A program made the translations under genes and the position numbers. The notes below the pieces were generated by a model. That model did not search any database and had not been told where the DNA came from. It worked only from the letters and a program-made list of their open reading frames with translations. 64,000 nucleotides of DNA from Tridacna crocea (lineage: Eukaryota; Mollusca; Bivalvia; Cardiida; Cardiidae). The stretch is from positions 57,361,159 to 57,425,158 of the forward strand of contig OX031059.1 of the NCBI GenBank assembly GCA_943736015.1. The letters run 5' to 3'. Positions 52,601 to 62,336 of the stretch are shown piece by piece; within the stretch, counting starts at the first letter, position 1; each line of letters opens with the position of its first letter.

Positions 52601-52842
52601 CACATGAAAAGGGGTATTCAGACATTTGCATAAAGTGTCGTCTCGGATTAGCCTGCACAGTCAACGCAGGCTAATCCGAGACGACACTTTACGACTACAT
52701 TAGATTTTGTGCTACAGAAGATTTGTCCAAAACAGAAAATTATATAAAACGGAAAGTGACGTTTCGGATTAGACTGCGTGGACTGCACATGCAAATCTGA
52801 GACGACATTTTACGCAAATGTTTGAATGCCCCTTTTTGCGTG
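52601..52842. mobile_element. Foldback DNA element, hAT-like ends
   Basis: Flanked by ATGCAA (52595-52600 and 52843-52848). The ends are inverted over roughly 60 bases: CACATGAAAAGGGGTATTC against, inverted, CACGCAAAAAGGGGCATTC. Near the left end 52632-52656 and 52666-52690 form a perfect 25-base stem (AAAGTGTCGTCTCGGATTAG then CCTGC) with a 9-base loop. It holds no coding capacity. The target size (6, perhaps 8) suggests hAT, but this is not certain. Confidence 0.75.
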
Positions 52843-53008
52843 ATGCAAGCCATATGTGAAAGAAAGGTGGAGCTCTAACATTGCAATATCAGTAGATATC
52901 TAGATCTACATCTTCAAAATGTAGAAATTTTTCCTAAATGAGTGACAATGCTATTGGTGTAGGCAAAGTCCTTCATTCTGGTTTTGTCAAAAATCTGTCA
53001 ATTGGTAA

Positions 53009-54169
53009 TACCCCCATTCCACTAGACCGCGATCTTCACTGCTCTGTGATCACACATCGCTGCCAGATTGGTGATTATGAGGACTCTCCCACTCAGATAA
53101 TAACCAGATGATGCTCTGCTGGCGACCAAGTAACAACCATTGGGATCCGATAGTGATTGAGCTGTACATGGTCACAATCGTAGCCTCGCTAAAAGTTGCG
53201 ACCTTACACGACCTGTTTTCACTATGTTAGCAACACGAGGCTCTGAAACCCCTTACGCTCCTTTTCCTTGGTGGCATACTGTAGTTGAAACTTTTGACCA
53301 AAGAATTAATTCTATCTACACCTGGTGGTTTCCAAATGTGAACTGATGAAATGATGACTTTGTAGGATTAAGGTTCCTCCTTGCTCAAGGCATTTACATG
53401 GTACAGATCTTTAGAGATCGGATCAGATACAAGGAAATCCTGGTACAAGCCCCAAGCTCTTCTTCAAAAAGACCTCTTTGGTTCCTTAACCTACCTGGTG
53501 TAAAGCACCGATACACGCAAGGCTACCTCTGGGTTCCAAACCATTTCACCTCTAGTTGGGTGGGAAACACAACGTGTTCAGAAAGGTCCTGGTTTGGTTG
53601 AGTATTGAACCTTGGGCCTCAGGATTGATAGCCCAGTGTTTTACCACTGCCCAGATATAATGATAGCCGAGACAGACACTCATTTTTATAATCCTCCAAA
53701 AGAGCGATTGGGAGTGGCATCATATCACCAGTACTTGATCGCAACGGAGCACCATTATATTGCCACTTGATCATATCAGAGCGCTATCATATCGCCACTT
53801 AATCGTATTGGAACACTATCATATAGCCACTTGATCGCAAAAGAGCGCCACTGCATCTCTAATGGTCACTATTGGATCACATCGAAGCGTGATAACGGAC
53901 ATACAGGTCAACATTTTGCGCTCTTGAGCCATCCGATAGCGCTCCATTGACAATATTACAATCAAGTTGCATTACGATAGCAATTTAAATGATTAAGTAG
54001 CGATGTGATGGCATTTTGAACAGATCTCCACGGATCTTTGTGCAAGGGAGTAGACTAATGGCAATCTTGGAGATCAGTTAAAGATCTGTTCGCGTTCTTA
54101 GTGCTCTGAGTGGCGATCCAAGGCGCTCTATGAGAGTGCTGTAGATCGCAGCCTAGTGGCATGGTGGTA
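53009..54169. mobile_element. PIF/Harbinger-like element, non-autonomous
   Basis: TAA on each side (53006-53008, 54170-54172). Left end TACCCCCATTCCACTAGACC; the right end read inwards is TACCACCATGCCACTAGGCT, a 20-base match with four differences, then GCGATCT on both. The TACC(C/A)CC start and TAA target match the element at 31125. The interior is rich in GATCGC, ATATCGCCACTTGATC and GAGCGC words, and an unrelated SINE-like block fills 53240-53665. No transposase is seen. Confidence 0.75.
53598..53662 (-). mobile_element. tRNA-like SINE head
   Basis: Minus strand: GGGCAGTGGTAAAACACTGG then CCCAAGGTTCAATACTCAA give A- and B-box-like words at tRNA spacing. It lacks an acceptor stem and probably belongs to a SINE whose body extends left to about 53350. 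It is not a functional tRNA gene. Confidence 0.45.
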
Positions 54170-54364
54170 TAAGAGTTGGTTGTGATAGTTTTAAGCTAGA
54201 GTTACTTCTTTGTAATGCATGCAAGAGATGTTTAGTTACAATTTGGGTACATTCATAGACAGTGTAACTGAATGTCAGCTAGCACAGACTAATATCTTTA
54301 TAGAGTCCAATATTTGCATAAAATATCCTGATTAAAAGCCTTCAACTCTCTTTAGACAAAGTTT

Positions 54365-54550
54365 TTTTTAACTACAAAAATTGTACAATTGCCAAATTGA
54401 AACCTTTTCAGACAACCTCAATTTGTCTCAAATAGTACAGTTTATCATTAAAAGGGTATAAAAAAAACTGTTGAAATAAGAAAATGCTGGTAACCTCGAA
54501 TTAATTTTCCTCCTTTTTCCACAAAGTTTTTGAGGCTGTCATTTGAGTGG
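54365..54550 (-). mobile_element. palTTAA MITE, decayed
   Basis: GCCAAATTGAAACCTTTTCA and GACAACCTCAATTTGTC are flank words; the core AAGAAAATGCTGGTAACCTC and CCTCCTTTTTCCACAAAGTT has an internal insertion. Confidence 0.5.
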
Positions 54551-55371
54551 AGCTATTCCCCCTACATTCAAGAGGAAGACTTGAGGCTTGCTAGCTGTCC
54601 AGCTACATGTCCAATCTTCCATGCCCTAGCATGTCATTGCAACAGTAATGGCTACCTTTAATAATCCTGTACCTTGGGGATATATGAAAATGTACAGTAA
54701 CTGTTCCTGCACATTCCTTTAGGATAAATAGTCAATACCAATATAACCTAGAAAAAGGAACATCATCTGCTTTTTCCTTAATAGTCTCTCATACTGTATA
54801 ATTTATGGTGATATCATGCATTTATCTTAATTAGAGGGCCAGGGTCACTGTAAGGCTTTAAACGCACAGAGGTAAGGTCAGCAGTTACAGTAGCCTGCAA
54901 TTCTAAAGACATCAACATTTTATACTCAAGATAAAGCATTCAGAGAGTAATAGATTGCATAATATTGTGCTGAATCCTGGCTTTTGACAATTTAAGTACC
55001 TTAAAGTGACTGTCCAGCCCTGTAAGGAGACCTTATTTTTGTCACACTAATTCCAAACTCATATTTAATTAATGGTGAAAGGGTTAAAAATTTCACTAAA
55101 GAGGAATTCAGTCAGTAGTTCAATGCCTATTACAACTAGGTTATCCACACGCTGTGACGTCAATGCAATCAATATTGGCTATATTTTTCCTTTTATCTGG
55201 GATTGCTTTCGTTTTGTCTTCTCTCTTGATCTTCAATATCCCTGTCCTCCAAAGGCAAAATAATCAATAAAATCATATTCTGATTCACTCCCCTACTGAA
55301 CTTCTATAAAATCTGTCAATCAGTCCTGGTGAGTTTTTGGATAACTAAACCCTCCTAAAACTTATATGTCT
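54551..55371. other. No feature seen
   Basis: About 820 bases of unassigned DNA. The 63-codon frame at 55072-55263 has no recognisable features. Confidence 0.3.
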
Positions 55372-55583
55372 TTAACCCATTACCAAATGACAATATTTTG
55401 AAAGCATTTGCAGACAACAAAATAAAAGTGAAAATTTGAAATTTGTTTTGTGAAGGGTAGAAAACATTCTGGGAAAAGGAGATAATGCTGGTTACCAGCA
55501 TTTTTTCCTTTTCCCCCACAATGTTTTTTAAAGGCTTTTTTCTCGAGGGCGTCAAAAGTAGGGATTGTGTGGTAATGGGTTAA
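55372..55583 (-). mobile_element. palTTAA MITE, class A
   Basis: TTAACCCATTACCAAATGAC left (about 15 bases deleted just inside), GTGTGGTAATGGGTTAA right. Core centred at 55493 with several unpaired changes. Confidence 0.85.
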
Positions 55584-55589
55584 TTGCAA

Positions 55590-55832
55590 CATGCAAAAAG
55601 AGGCATTCAGACATTTGTGTAAAATGTCGTCTCAAATTGTCCTGCACAGTTAACACATCCAATTGGAGATGGCACTTACGACAATATTAGGTTTTGTGTT
55701 ACAGTAAACTTGTGCAAAACAGAAAACTACATAAAAACTGAAAGTGTCATTTTGGATTAGCCTTTGCAGACTGTACTGGCTGATCCGAAACAACATTACA
55801 AAATGCAAATGTTTGTATGTCCCTTTTCGCGG
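55590..55832. mobile_element. Foldback element, same family as 52601
   Basis: CATGCAAAAAGAGGCATTCA left and GTATGTCCCTTTTCGCGG right are inverted; GTAAAATGTCGTCTCAAATT and GGATTAGCCTTTGCAG inside match the better copy. The internal stem is decayed and the target duplication unclear. Confidence 0.65.
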
Positions 55833-55893
55833 CCATACCATGCAAGTTCAGATTTTGACATCGATGACATCTTTTCAAAAAACATTATGGAAA

Positions 55894-56122
55894 TTAACCC
55901 ATTACCACACAATCCCTACTTTTGATGCCCCTGAGAAAGACGCCTTTAGAAAAACTTGTGGGAAAGGGAGAAAATGCTGGTAACCAGCATTTTCTCCTTT
56001 TCCCACAATGTTTTCTACCCTTCACAGAACGAATTTCAAATTTTCAGTCACTTTTATTTTGTCGTCTGCAAATGCTTTCAATTGGAACAAGTCTGAAATA
56101 TTGTCTTTCAGTAATGAATTAA
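55894..56122 (+). mobile_element. palTTAA MITE, class A
   Basis: TTAACCCATTACCACACAAT left, CAGTAATGAATTAA right. Core centred at 55982, close to perfect (AAAGGG against CCTTTTCCC). Confidence 0.88.
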
Positions 56123-56340
56123 AGAGCAGTTGTAATGTAACTGCAATACCTTGCTCTTTAGGGGTGAGGACATAGTTTGAAGTAATCACTCGGTAGTGCT
56201 TTGAGTAAGGGTTTGGGATATGAGCCAAGTCATCATACATTAGTCAGAAGGACTAGGATTTCCAAGTAATCACCAAATAGTCATAAGAGCTTGGGACATA
56301 AGCCCAAGTGGTTATACCTTGAACATAAGGTGCTAGGAAC

Positions 56341-56596
56341 TTAACTTTTCATCACACAATCTCACTTTTAATCCATTACCAAACAACAATATTTTAGGCT
56401 TGTCCAAATCGAAAGCATTTGTAGACGACAAAATAAAAGTGACTGAAAATTTGAAATTTGTTTTGTAAAGGGTAGAAAACATTGTAGGCAAAAGAGAAAA
56501 TGCTGGTTACCAGCATTTCTTCCTTTTCCCACAGTGTTTTCTAAAGGCTTCTTTCTCGGGGTCGTCAAAAATAGAGATTGTGTGGTAATAGGTTAA
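56341..56596 (-). mobile_element. palTTAA MITE plus terminal fragment
   Basis: A 31-base end fragment (TTAACTTTTCATCACACAAT) reaches TTAA at 56368-56371, where the full copy begins (TTAATCCATTACCAAACAAC). Right end GTGTGGTAATAGGTTAA. The core is centred at 56508 with unpaired changes (GTAGGCAAAAG). Confidence 0.82.
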
Positions 56597-56780
56597 TGAC
56601 CCTGAGGAAGAAAGCTTCTGAAAATATTGTTGGAAAAGGAGAACCAGCATTTTCTCCATTTCCGCCAATGTTTTCTATCCTTTTAAAATTAAATTTCAAT
56701 TTTTGATTCACATTTATTTTGTTGTCTACAAATCCTTTCAATTTGGACTAGTCCAAAATTTTGTTGTTTGGTAAGGAGCG
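56593..56780 (+). mobile_element. palTTAA MITE, left end and arm missing
   Basis: Opens at the shared TTAA with GACCCTGAGGAAGAAAGCTT, so the terminal 25 bases are gone. The core reads GGAAAAGGAGAACCAGCATT (left tip deleted). Right flank CTACAAATCCTTTCAATTTG, end TTTGGTAAGGAG. Confidence 0.68.
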
Positions 56781-56974
56781 AAGCCCAGACAATCACTTAT
56801 CAGTCATGAGGGCTAAAGACATGAACCCAAGTTGTCATACATTACTCATGAGGGCTAGGAACTTAAGTCCAAGTAATCAGTCAGTAGTCAAAAGGGCAAA
56901 GACCATGGGCCTTGTCAGATGTAACAAGTCCTTGAGAGCAACTGCAGCATTCAGAACTTCCTCACTCCAAGCCG

Positions 56975-57280
56975 AGCCCTTGTGGCTCAGTCAGTAGCAA
57001 ACAGGACTTGAGATCAGGGGATCGTGGGTTCGATCCCTGGCTCAGCCAATTTCTTTAAGAGAACTGATAATTGACATTACAACAGGATTCATTCCTCTCC
57101 CACTGCTGGCTATTGTTATGACAATGATTATGTGGGAAAGCAGCCAGTGGCTTGGAAAGAAAATTTTGCAGATTACTGGTAGAAGAGACTCTAGGAAAGC
57201 ATGGATAGGTGTACTGGCTGCCATGGCATTACTGTAATAATATAGAATACGGTGATATACACCAATCAATCAGTCAAGCA
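56975..57280 (+). mobile_element. SINE-4, tRNA-headed
   Basis: GAGCCCTTGTGGCTCAGTCA (A-box) and ATCGTGGGTTCGATCCCTGG (perfect B-box) form a well-kept tRNA-like head ending GCTCAGCCA. The body runs through GCCAGTGGCTTGGAAAGAAA, a word shared in part with SINE-2, to an AATACGGTGATATACACC tail. No clear target duplication. Confidence 0.7.
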
Positions 57281-57562
57281 TACCTCACATCACCTTTTGT
57301 TGGAAAAAGGGAGAAAAATTTGCCTGCCTGTACAAGAAAGATTATGTCCCTTCACTGTAACTTCCCTGTTGAGACAGAGCCCCACTGTCTTTTACCCCCC
57401 GTTCACACAGAGCTGCGACTTTAGAACGATCATCCCGATCAAGCCACAATCTGAAAAAGTATTGGATCGGGGCGGATCAGGGGCGTCGAAATCGAGCAAT
57501 TTGGCAAATTATGGTCTTCATTACGACCATACTACGATGCTCCCACGTCCAACACGCTGCTG

Positions 57563-57882
57563 ACACGCTTCTACTACAATACTACGCAGACTGTTGCCGA
57601 CCAGCAACCGCGTTTACTGCATTTATACTGCGCTTCCACTACAACATTCAAGATCATACTAAGACACTACACAGACCTAAAAGACTGTACGACAATATCG
57701 CTACGGTGGTGCCGATCATATCACGCTTCTACTACGATACTACGCAGACTGTTGCCGACCAGCGGCCGCGTTTACTGCATTTATACTGCGCTTCCACTAC
57801 GACATTCAAGATCATACTAAGACACTACACAGACCTAAAAGACTGTACGACGATATCGCTACGGTGGTGCCGATCATATCAC
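57563..57882. repeat. 158-bp tandem duplication inside the element
   Basis: CACGCTTCTACTAC begins each copy (57563, 57721). Both contain GCAGACTGTTGCCGACCAGC and CACTACACAGACCTAAAAGA. They differ at only a few positions, so the duplication is young compared with the element. The 135-codon plus-strand frame here is a product of the repeat. Confidence 0.88.
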
Positions 57883-58018
57883 ACTTGTAGTAAGCTTGTA
57901 GTACGATTTTGGCTATGATGTATATATATCTTGGCTTTCAAACATTATTTTTCACTTCTTTCCAAACAATAGCGGGATCATCAGGCTGAGGAGTTTCTGT
58001 GGAAGGAAGAGCACCATC

Positions 58019-58150
58019 TTAAACGGTCGAAGGCTCGCCATGCTCTTTTCCGGCCTCAGGATTTTCTGCTGCAAGATTTTCAAGGTCTTGAGTCACAGAG
58101 CTTGCAACTGCAGATTTTTCACGGCTATTACTACGGGGTTTACGTGGCAT
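58019..58150 (-). pseudogene. Short frame in Harbinger-like element
   Basis: ATG at 58150 to TAA at 58019, 43 residues: MPRKPRSNSREKSAVASSVT, then QDLENLAAENPEAGKEHGEP. The basic then acidic composition could be the start of an accessory DNA-binding (Myb-like) protein that PIF/Harbinger elements carry, but no domain is visible and this is a guess. It lies in the non-repetitive middle of the element. Confidence 0.3.
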
Positions 58151-58763
58151 TTTCAATTTTTGCAACATTTACTGTAACAAGATGTGCAAAGTTCGAAGTC
58201 TCAACTGCAAATGATCGTGAAGAATAGTGCCGCCCTTTGTATGTAGTTGACAGATGATGATTGGTCAAATATCAGCGCTATAAAAACAAACTGCTGACTG
58301 ATAGGTCGTAGTATGATTGGCGTAAGGTCTTGGTAGGTCTCCTTAGGATCGTCAGGAACGTAGAGAGATTGTAGTGGGAACGTAGTAAGAACGTAATGGG
58401 AGCGTTGTAGGAGCGTACTCGATATGTTCCCGACTGTACTACGCTTTTACTGCGCTTTTACTACGATCATAAAGATCTCTCCCTGATGCTTCCACGCTGC
58501 TTGTACGATTATGGTGCTTCTACTACGCTCTTTTTACGACTTTACCCCGATTCTTGTTGGCCACGATCCTGCTACGCTTGTTTTGAGCATGTTCAAAATA
58601 AGCGTGGCGAGAGCGTAGAACTTCCCGATCATGAAGACCCTACCGCGATCATACTGCGCTTATGAAGACTCCACCACGTTTCTCCTGCGATTTGTCACGA
58701 TCGGTCACGTTTTCGGCCACGCTTTGATCGTAGTAGAAGCGGCGTCTATATGTGAACGGGGGG

Positions 58764-59261
58764 TTAGAACGTATAGATAACAATGATATACAATCTGACT
58801 TCATGCATAAATTTTATTGCGAAAAGCCAGTGTAGGAGATTCAACAAGTTCATAAACATTGAAAATTAATACTTAATCAGATACATGTTGATACTTTTCA
58901 CTTTAATGACATTTTCTGCTTGGAAAGTGGTCATTGTACCTTGTTATACAATCATTTTTGGATTATTAATTAAGTTAAACTGACCTGCACTATCGTTGGT
59001 CTGTTCTCATCTAACTTTATGACAGATCACATATATTATAATTTATGCAAGTGAATGCAAAAAACTATACAAGGAGGAGAAAATGTTGATGAAAAAGCCT
59101 TTTCTCCTTGTCCAAGGTTTTCTACCATTTCTAAGAAATACGATCATATTATAAGTCATCCTTGATTTATGATTTGCTTTAAGTTATGGATATGGTTTGA
59201 CCCTTGCATAGAATTTGTCTTGTTACTGGGATGTCAGCTGACAATGTAGCCTGCTTACTTT
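58764..59261. other. Mostly unassigned; one MITE remnant
   Basis: At about 59065-59150, CAAGGAGGAGAAAATGTTGA and CTTTTCTCCTTGTCCAAGGT form a damaged palTTAA core without ends. The rest is unassigned. Confidence 0.35.
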
Positions 59262-59490
59262 TTAACCCTTTACCACACAATGGCGACCTTTAATTGCCCT
59301 GAAGAGAAACTTTTTGAAAACATTGTAGGAAAAAAGAGAAAATGCTGGTAACCAGCATTTTCTCCTTTTTCCACAAAGTTTTCTACCCTGTGAAAGCAAA
59401 ATTGCATCATTTGAGCTACTTTGAAATTGTCGTCTGCAAAAGCTTTTAATTTGGATAGGTCTAGAATTTTGCCGTGTGGTTACGGCTTAA
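59262..59490 (+). mobile_element. palTTAA MITE, class A
   Basis: TTAACCCTTTACCACACAAT left, GTGTGGTTACGGCTTAA right. Core centred at 59350, paired except near the base (GTAGGAAAAAAG). Confidence 0.87.
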
Positions 59491-60152
59491 ATGAATCTCT
59501 GTAAAGTTGCACTTTAGCTTGAGTAGCACAAGTGTTACCAACTTTTGCAGACAGAGTTACGATCAGACTGTATTGTCTGATACTGGTCAGTTACTTAAAT
59601 ATTCTGGCAAAAGTAGCTACATATTCTGAGATATCTTCTCTCCCACACTAAAAATCAATGGCAATTATCACTGATTTAATAGGCCAAGGGTTTATGTAAG
59701 AAAAGCAAAGTATAAGAGAAAATGCTTTTGTTCCAGATGGCTGTCCTCTCTCCAATAAAGTGCTATGATATGCTAGGTTTTGCTTTTCTGTCCAGAATTA
59801 TGTAAAACATTTACAGAATTTGAGAACCATGAAGTAATGGGGAGGACAGGAAGTCTTAACAAATACCAACATCTTCCTAGCTAATGGCATGTGAATAATG
59901 GAGAGATTCTCTCTATTCTATGTCTTCAGGAGCCTTGCAATTTTTTGACAGACAATCGGCATTCATCAAGCTTCTCTCAGCAATTTTTTTCTGTCTTCAG
60001 TCAATCTTCTATATAATCAGGATTCCCCAGGATATCTTCATACTCTCAACAGATAGTTTCCTAATATACAGTAGTCTGTGATTTCATTATGACTTGTCAA
60101 ACTTCTCCCTGGGAGGTAGTTGTAGACTGTTTTGTCATAGTCACATGACACC
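59491..60152. other. No feature seen
   Basis: A short family-D-like word, GATCAGACTGTATTGTCTGA, lies at about 59560. No gene recognised. Confidence 0.3.
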
Positions 60153-60380
60153 ATAACCTTTTACTGAAAGATCCCATGTTTCAACGACCCAGAGAAAGAG
60201 CTCCATAAAACCTTGTGGGAAAAGGAGAAAATGCTGGAAACCAGCATTTTCTCCTTTTCCCACAAGGTTTTCTTCCTTGCCCAAGCCTTATGCTAATATT
60301 TGAGCCTTACTTATTGTACAATGTCTTCAGGTTTATAAAATATGGGCAAGTCTAAAACTTGTCAGCTAGTGAAAAAGTGA
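60153..60380 (+). mobile_element. palTTAA MITE with compensated stem
   Basis: The ends are decayed (ATAACCTTTTACTGAAAGAT left, GTCAGCTAGTGAAAAAG right), but the core is almost perfect: 30 paired bases around 60239. Its base reads AAACCTTGTGGG and CCCACAAGGTTT, whereas most copies have AAACATTG; the change is matched on both arms. A well-kept core inside decayed flanks is notable. Confidence 0.8.
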
Positions 60381-60910
60381 AATGTTCTTGCAGAAACTCT
60401 TCCGCTGTCAGTCTCACAAGATCCTGTTTAAAAGTTCAAGGCAATTCTTTTTATTCTGTAGTGTCTAATAAGACCATAAAATATGCTTGTAGAAGCACTA
60501 TTCATTGGCTCCATACCACAGAAGCTGTCTCTAGCATTAATGATATTAGGTAGCTGTAACTAATACAAAACAAAGTAGAAAGCAGGGACTGTTTTTAAGT
60601 GTAAAAATCATTGTGGCAAAAAGGCACACATCTTTAAAATGTCAATTTTTGATAATCCATGAGAAGAAGAAGTTGAAGGATTGTTTTACAAAAAAATCAT
60701 CCGTGAAAACCATGTGGCAAAAGAAGAAATTGATTGTAACATAGGTATTCCTATAATTTTAACAGTATTCATATGAATGAGACTGACCCAGTGGGTACCC
60801 ACAACATACTGGCTGGTAGTTTAAGGAAAGGATATTCCTATGAATCAAAGAGTTATTGGCCATAGTTGTGCTGCTTAGTCGTAAATAGGTTTTAAAATAT
60901 TTATTAATTA
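60381..60910. other. Unassigned; foldback and MITE traces
   Basis: GTGTAAAAATCATTGTGGCA near 60600 and GAAAACCATGTGGCAAAAGA near 60704 are half cores of class-C type. GTGGGTACCCACAACATA at 60795-60812 is related to the foldback at 50129. Confidence 0.35.
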
Positions 60911-61255
60911 AAAAAATTGTAGACTTTGCAGATTGAAAATAAGAATTAATGTGCTTTTAATAATGGGATTTAGTTAAAACATATTTATTGTACATCAATT
61001 GAGAAACAAGTTCTTACAGCTTGTACTAATATCTCTTGATTCTGTTTCCTGGGAACTAGTCACAAGTACTCATGCCCAATGTGTGGGCCAATGAAAAATC
61101 CTCAAATTGACACCCGCTCCTATATATCAAACTCTGAACCTTTACCTCACAACACAACCATAATGGGATTTAGTCATGAAAATATAGAAATCGTTCTGAA
61201 AAAAGGCAACAGTTTTCCCACAATGTTTTCAAAAGTTTGCTACTAGGTTTGATAA
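60911..61255 (-). mobile_element. palTTAA MITE split by SINE-1
   Basis: AAAAATTGTAGACTTTGCAG and ATTGAAAATAAG lie left of the SINE; CAGTTTTCCCACAATGTTTT and CAAAAGTTTGCTAC lie to its right. The ends and most of the core are gone. Confidence 0.4.
60975..61160 (-). mobile_element. SINE-1 with perfect 14-bp target duplication
   Basis: TAATGGGATTTAGT occurs at 60961-60974 and 61161-61174, exactly bounding the element. Minus strand: head GGTTGTGTTGTGAGGTAAAG, body words CCCACACATTGGGCATGAGT and tail ATTGATGTACAATAAATATG. The B-box is decayed (CAGAGTTTGATATATAG). Confidence 0.88.
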
Positions 61256-61480
61256 CCCTTTACCACACAATGACAACTTTTTACGACCCTGAGGAAGAAG
61301 CCTTTGGAAAACATTGTGGGAAAAGGAGAAAATGCTGGTAACCAGCATTTTCTCCTTTTCCCACAGTGTTTTCTGCCCTTCCCAGAACAAATTTCAATTT
61401 TTCAGTCACCTTTATCTTGTCGTCTGCAAATGCTTTCAATTTGGACCAGTCTAAAATTTTCTCATGTAGTAAAGAGTTAA
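61252..61480 (+). mobile_element. palTTAA MITE, class A
   Basis: ATAACCCTTTACCACACAAT left, ATGTAGTAAAGAGTTAA right. Core centred at 61340, arms nearly perfect (AACATTG against CAGTGTT at the base). Confidence 0.88.
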
Positions 61481-61591
61481 ATAGGATTATATGATAAAGA
61501 TCTGAAACGTAATGGGCAAGTAAGACAGGGTTTGTGTCAACTGCAAAAATAAGAAGTGAGTCTAGATGAGATGTAAAATCAATACTTGGAG

Positions 61592-61723
61592 AATTTTGAT
61601 TCTCTAACATATTCTGTAGAGGATGTCTTTGAAGCAGACGACACTTTCTTTATCGATCTACCAATCATTTGTCTACCTTTGCAGCAGACAGTTCCAGAAA
61701 TTCTTTCAAGAATAGAAATTGAT
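61592..61723 (+). other. Weak exon-like stretch
   Basis: Open frame containing SVEDVFEADDTFFIDL and LPLQQTVPEILSRIEID, ending at a donor-like GAT|GTAAGC. The upstream border (TTGGAG) is a poor acceptor, and no family is recognised. It is covered by no repeat. It might be a short exon; chance is at least as likely. Confidence 0.2.
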
Positions 61724-61973
61724 GTAAGCATTTACAACCTCTTTATTTGCCACCAAAAATTTGACTTCAACTCTTTTCTTCGACAAAAAACAAATTTCAG
61801 ACTTTCACAAAGTGGAAAGCATTTGCACGTAACAAACTAGGGTCATGTGAGCTCAAAGACAAGGCCATAGTGGAGATTTGATGAAAGCATTAATGTTCCT
61901 CTCTTACTGCAGATATTTAGTGCAAAAGTTGGCTTTCTGTTTACTAGCAAAAACCCAATACAAGAACAGCATG

Positions 61974-62040
61974 TAACTCTTTAACACATTTTTTGACTTA
62001 AAACTTTAAATGGAAAACACACATGTAGCAAAGGGTTTTA
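61974..62040 (+). mobile_element. palTTAA mini-copy, interior deleted
   Basis: GTAACTCTTTAACACA at the left and ACACATGTAGCAAAGGGTTT at the right, only about 67 bases apart, with no core between. It is the shortest two-ended form here. Confidence 0.5.
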
Positions 62041-62138
62041 CCAGCATATTATGCTCAGATTTTTAAAGCTATATAATATTGCAGGCAGTTGATGATAGCA
62101 GTTTGATTTTCTTTATGCATCTTTTGTATAGACATAGA

Positions 62139-62336
62139 TTAATCCATTACCACACAATCTCTACTTTAAAAAACATTGTGGGAAAAGGAGAAAATGCTGG
62201 TAACCAGCATTTACTCCTTTTCCCACAATGTTTTCTATCCTTCACAAAACAAATCTCAAATTTTCGGTCACTTTTGTTTTGTCGTCTGCTTTCGATTTGG
62301 ACAGACCTAAAATTTTGTTGTTTGGTAATGAGTTAA
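62139..62336 (+). mobile_element. palTTAA MITE, class A, short left flank
   Basis: TTAATCCATTACCACACAAT left with about 25 bases deleted before the core; GTTTGGTAATGAGTTAA right. Core centred at 62202. Shares TTAA 62333-62336 with the next copy. Confidence 0.85.

Larger units (their letters stand above)
56165..56920. repeat. ~60-bp minisatellite split by MITEs
   Basis: Units with AGTAATCAC..AGTAGT and GGGCTA.GGACAT.A.CCCAAGT then GTCATAC occur at 56165-56340 and again at 56785-56915, separated by two and a bit MITEs (56341-56780). The array is therefore older than the MITEs inside it. Confidence 0.7.
57395..58763. mobile_element. PIF/Harbinger-like element, non-autonomous
   Basis: TTA on each side (57392-57394, 58764-58766). 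Left CCCCCCGTTCACA and the same 13 bases inverted at the right (TGTGAACGGGGGG). The interior is rich in ACTACG, CGATCAT and GTAGTA words on both sides of a more complex middle. It contains a 158-base tandem duplication and a short minus-strand frame but no transposase. Confidence 0.75.

Noticed and set aside
56985-57060. A true tRNA gene
   Set aside because: A- and B-box words are good, but the acceptor stem does not close and a SINE body follows. The same applies to 6320, 23960, 44982 and 53598.
57511-57918. 135-codon plus-strand frame
   Set aside because: It spans the 158-bp tandem duplication in a Harbinger-like element; the peptide is duplicated and shows no domain.
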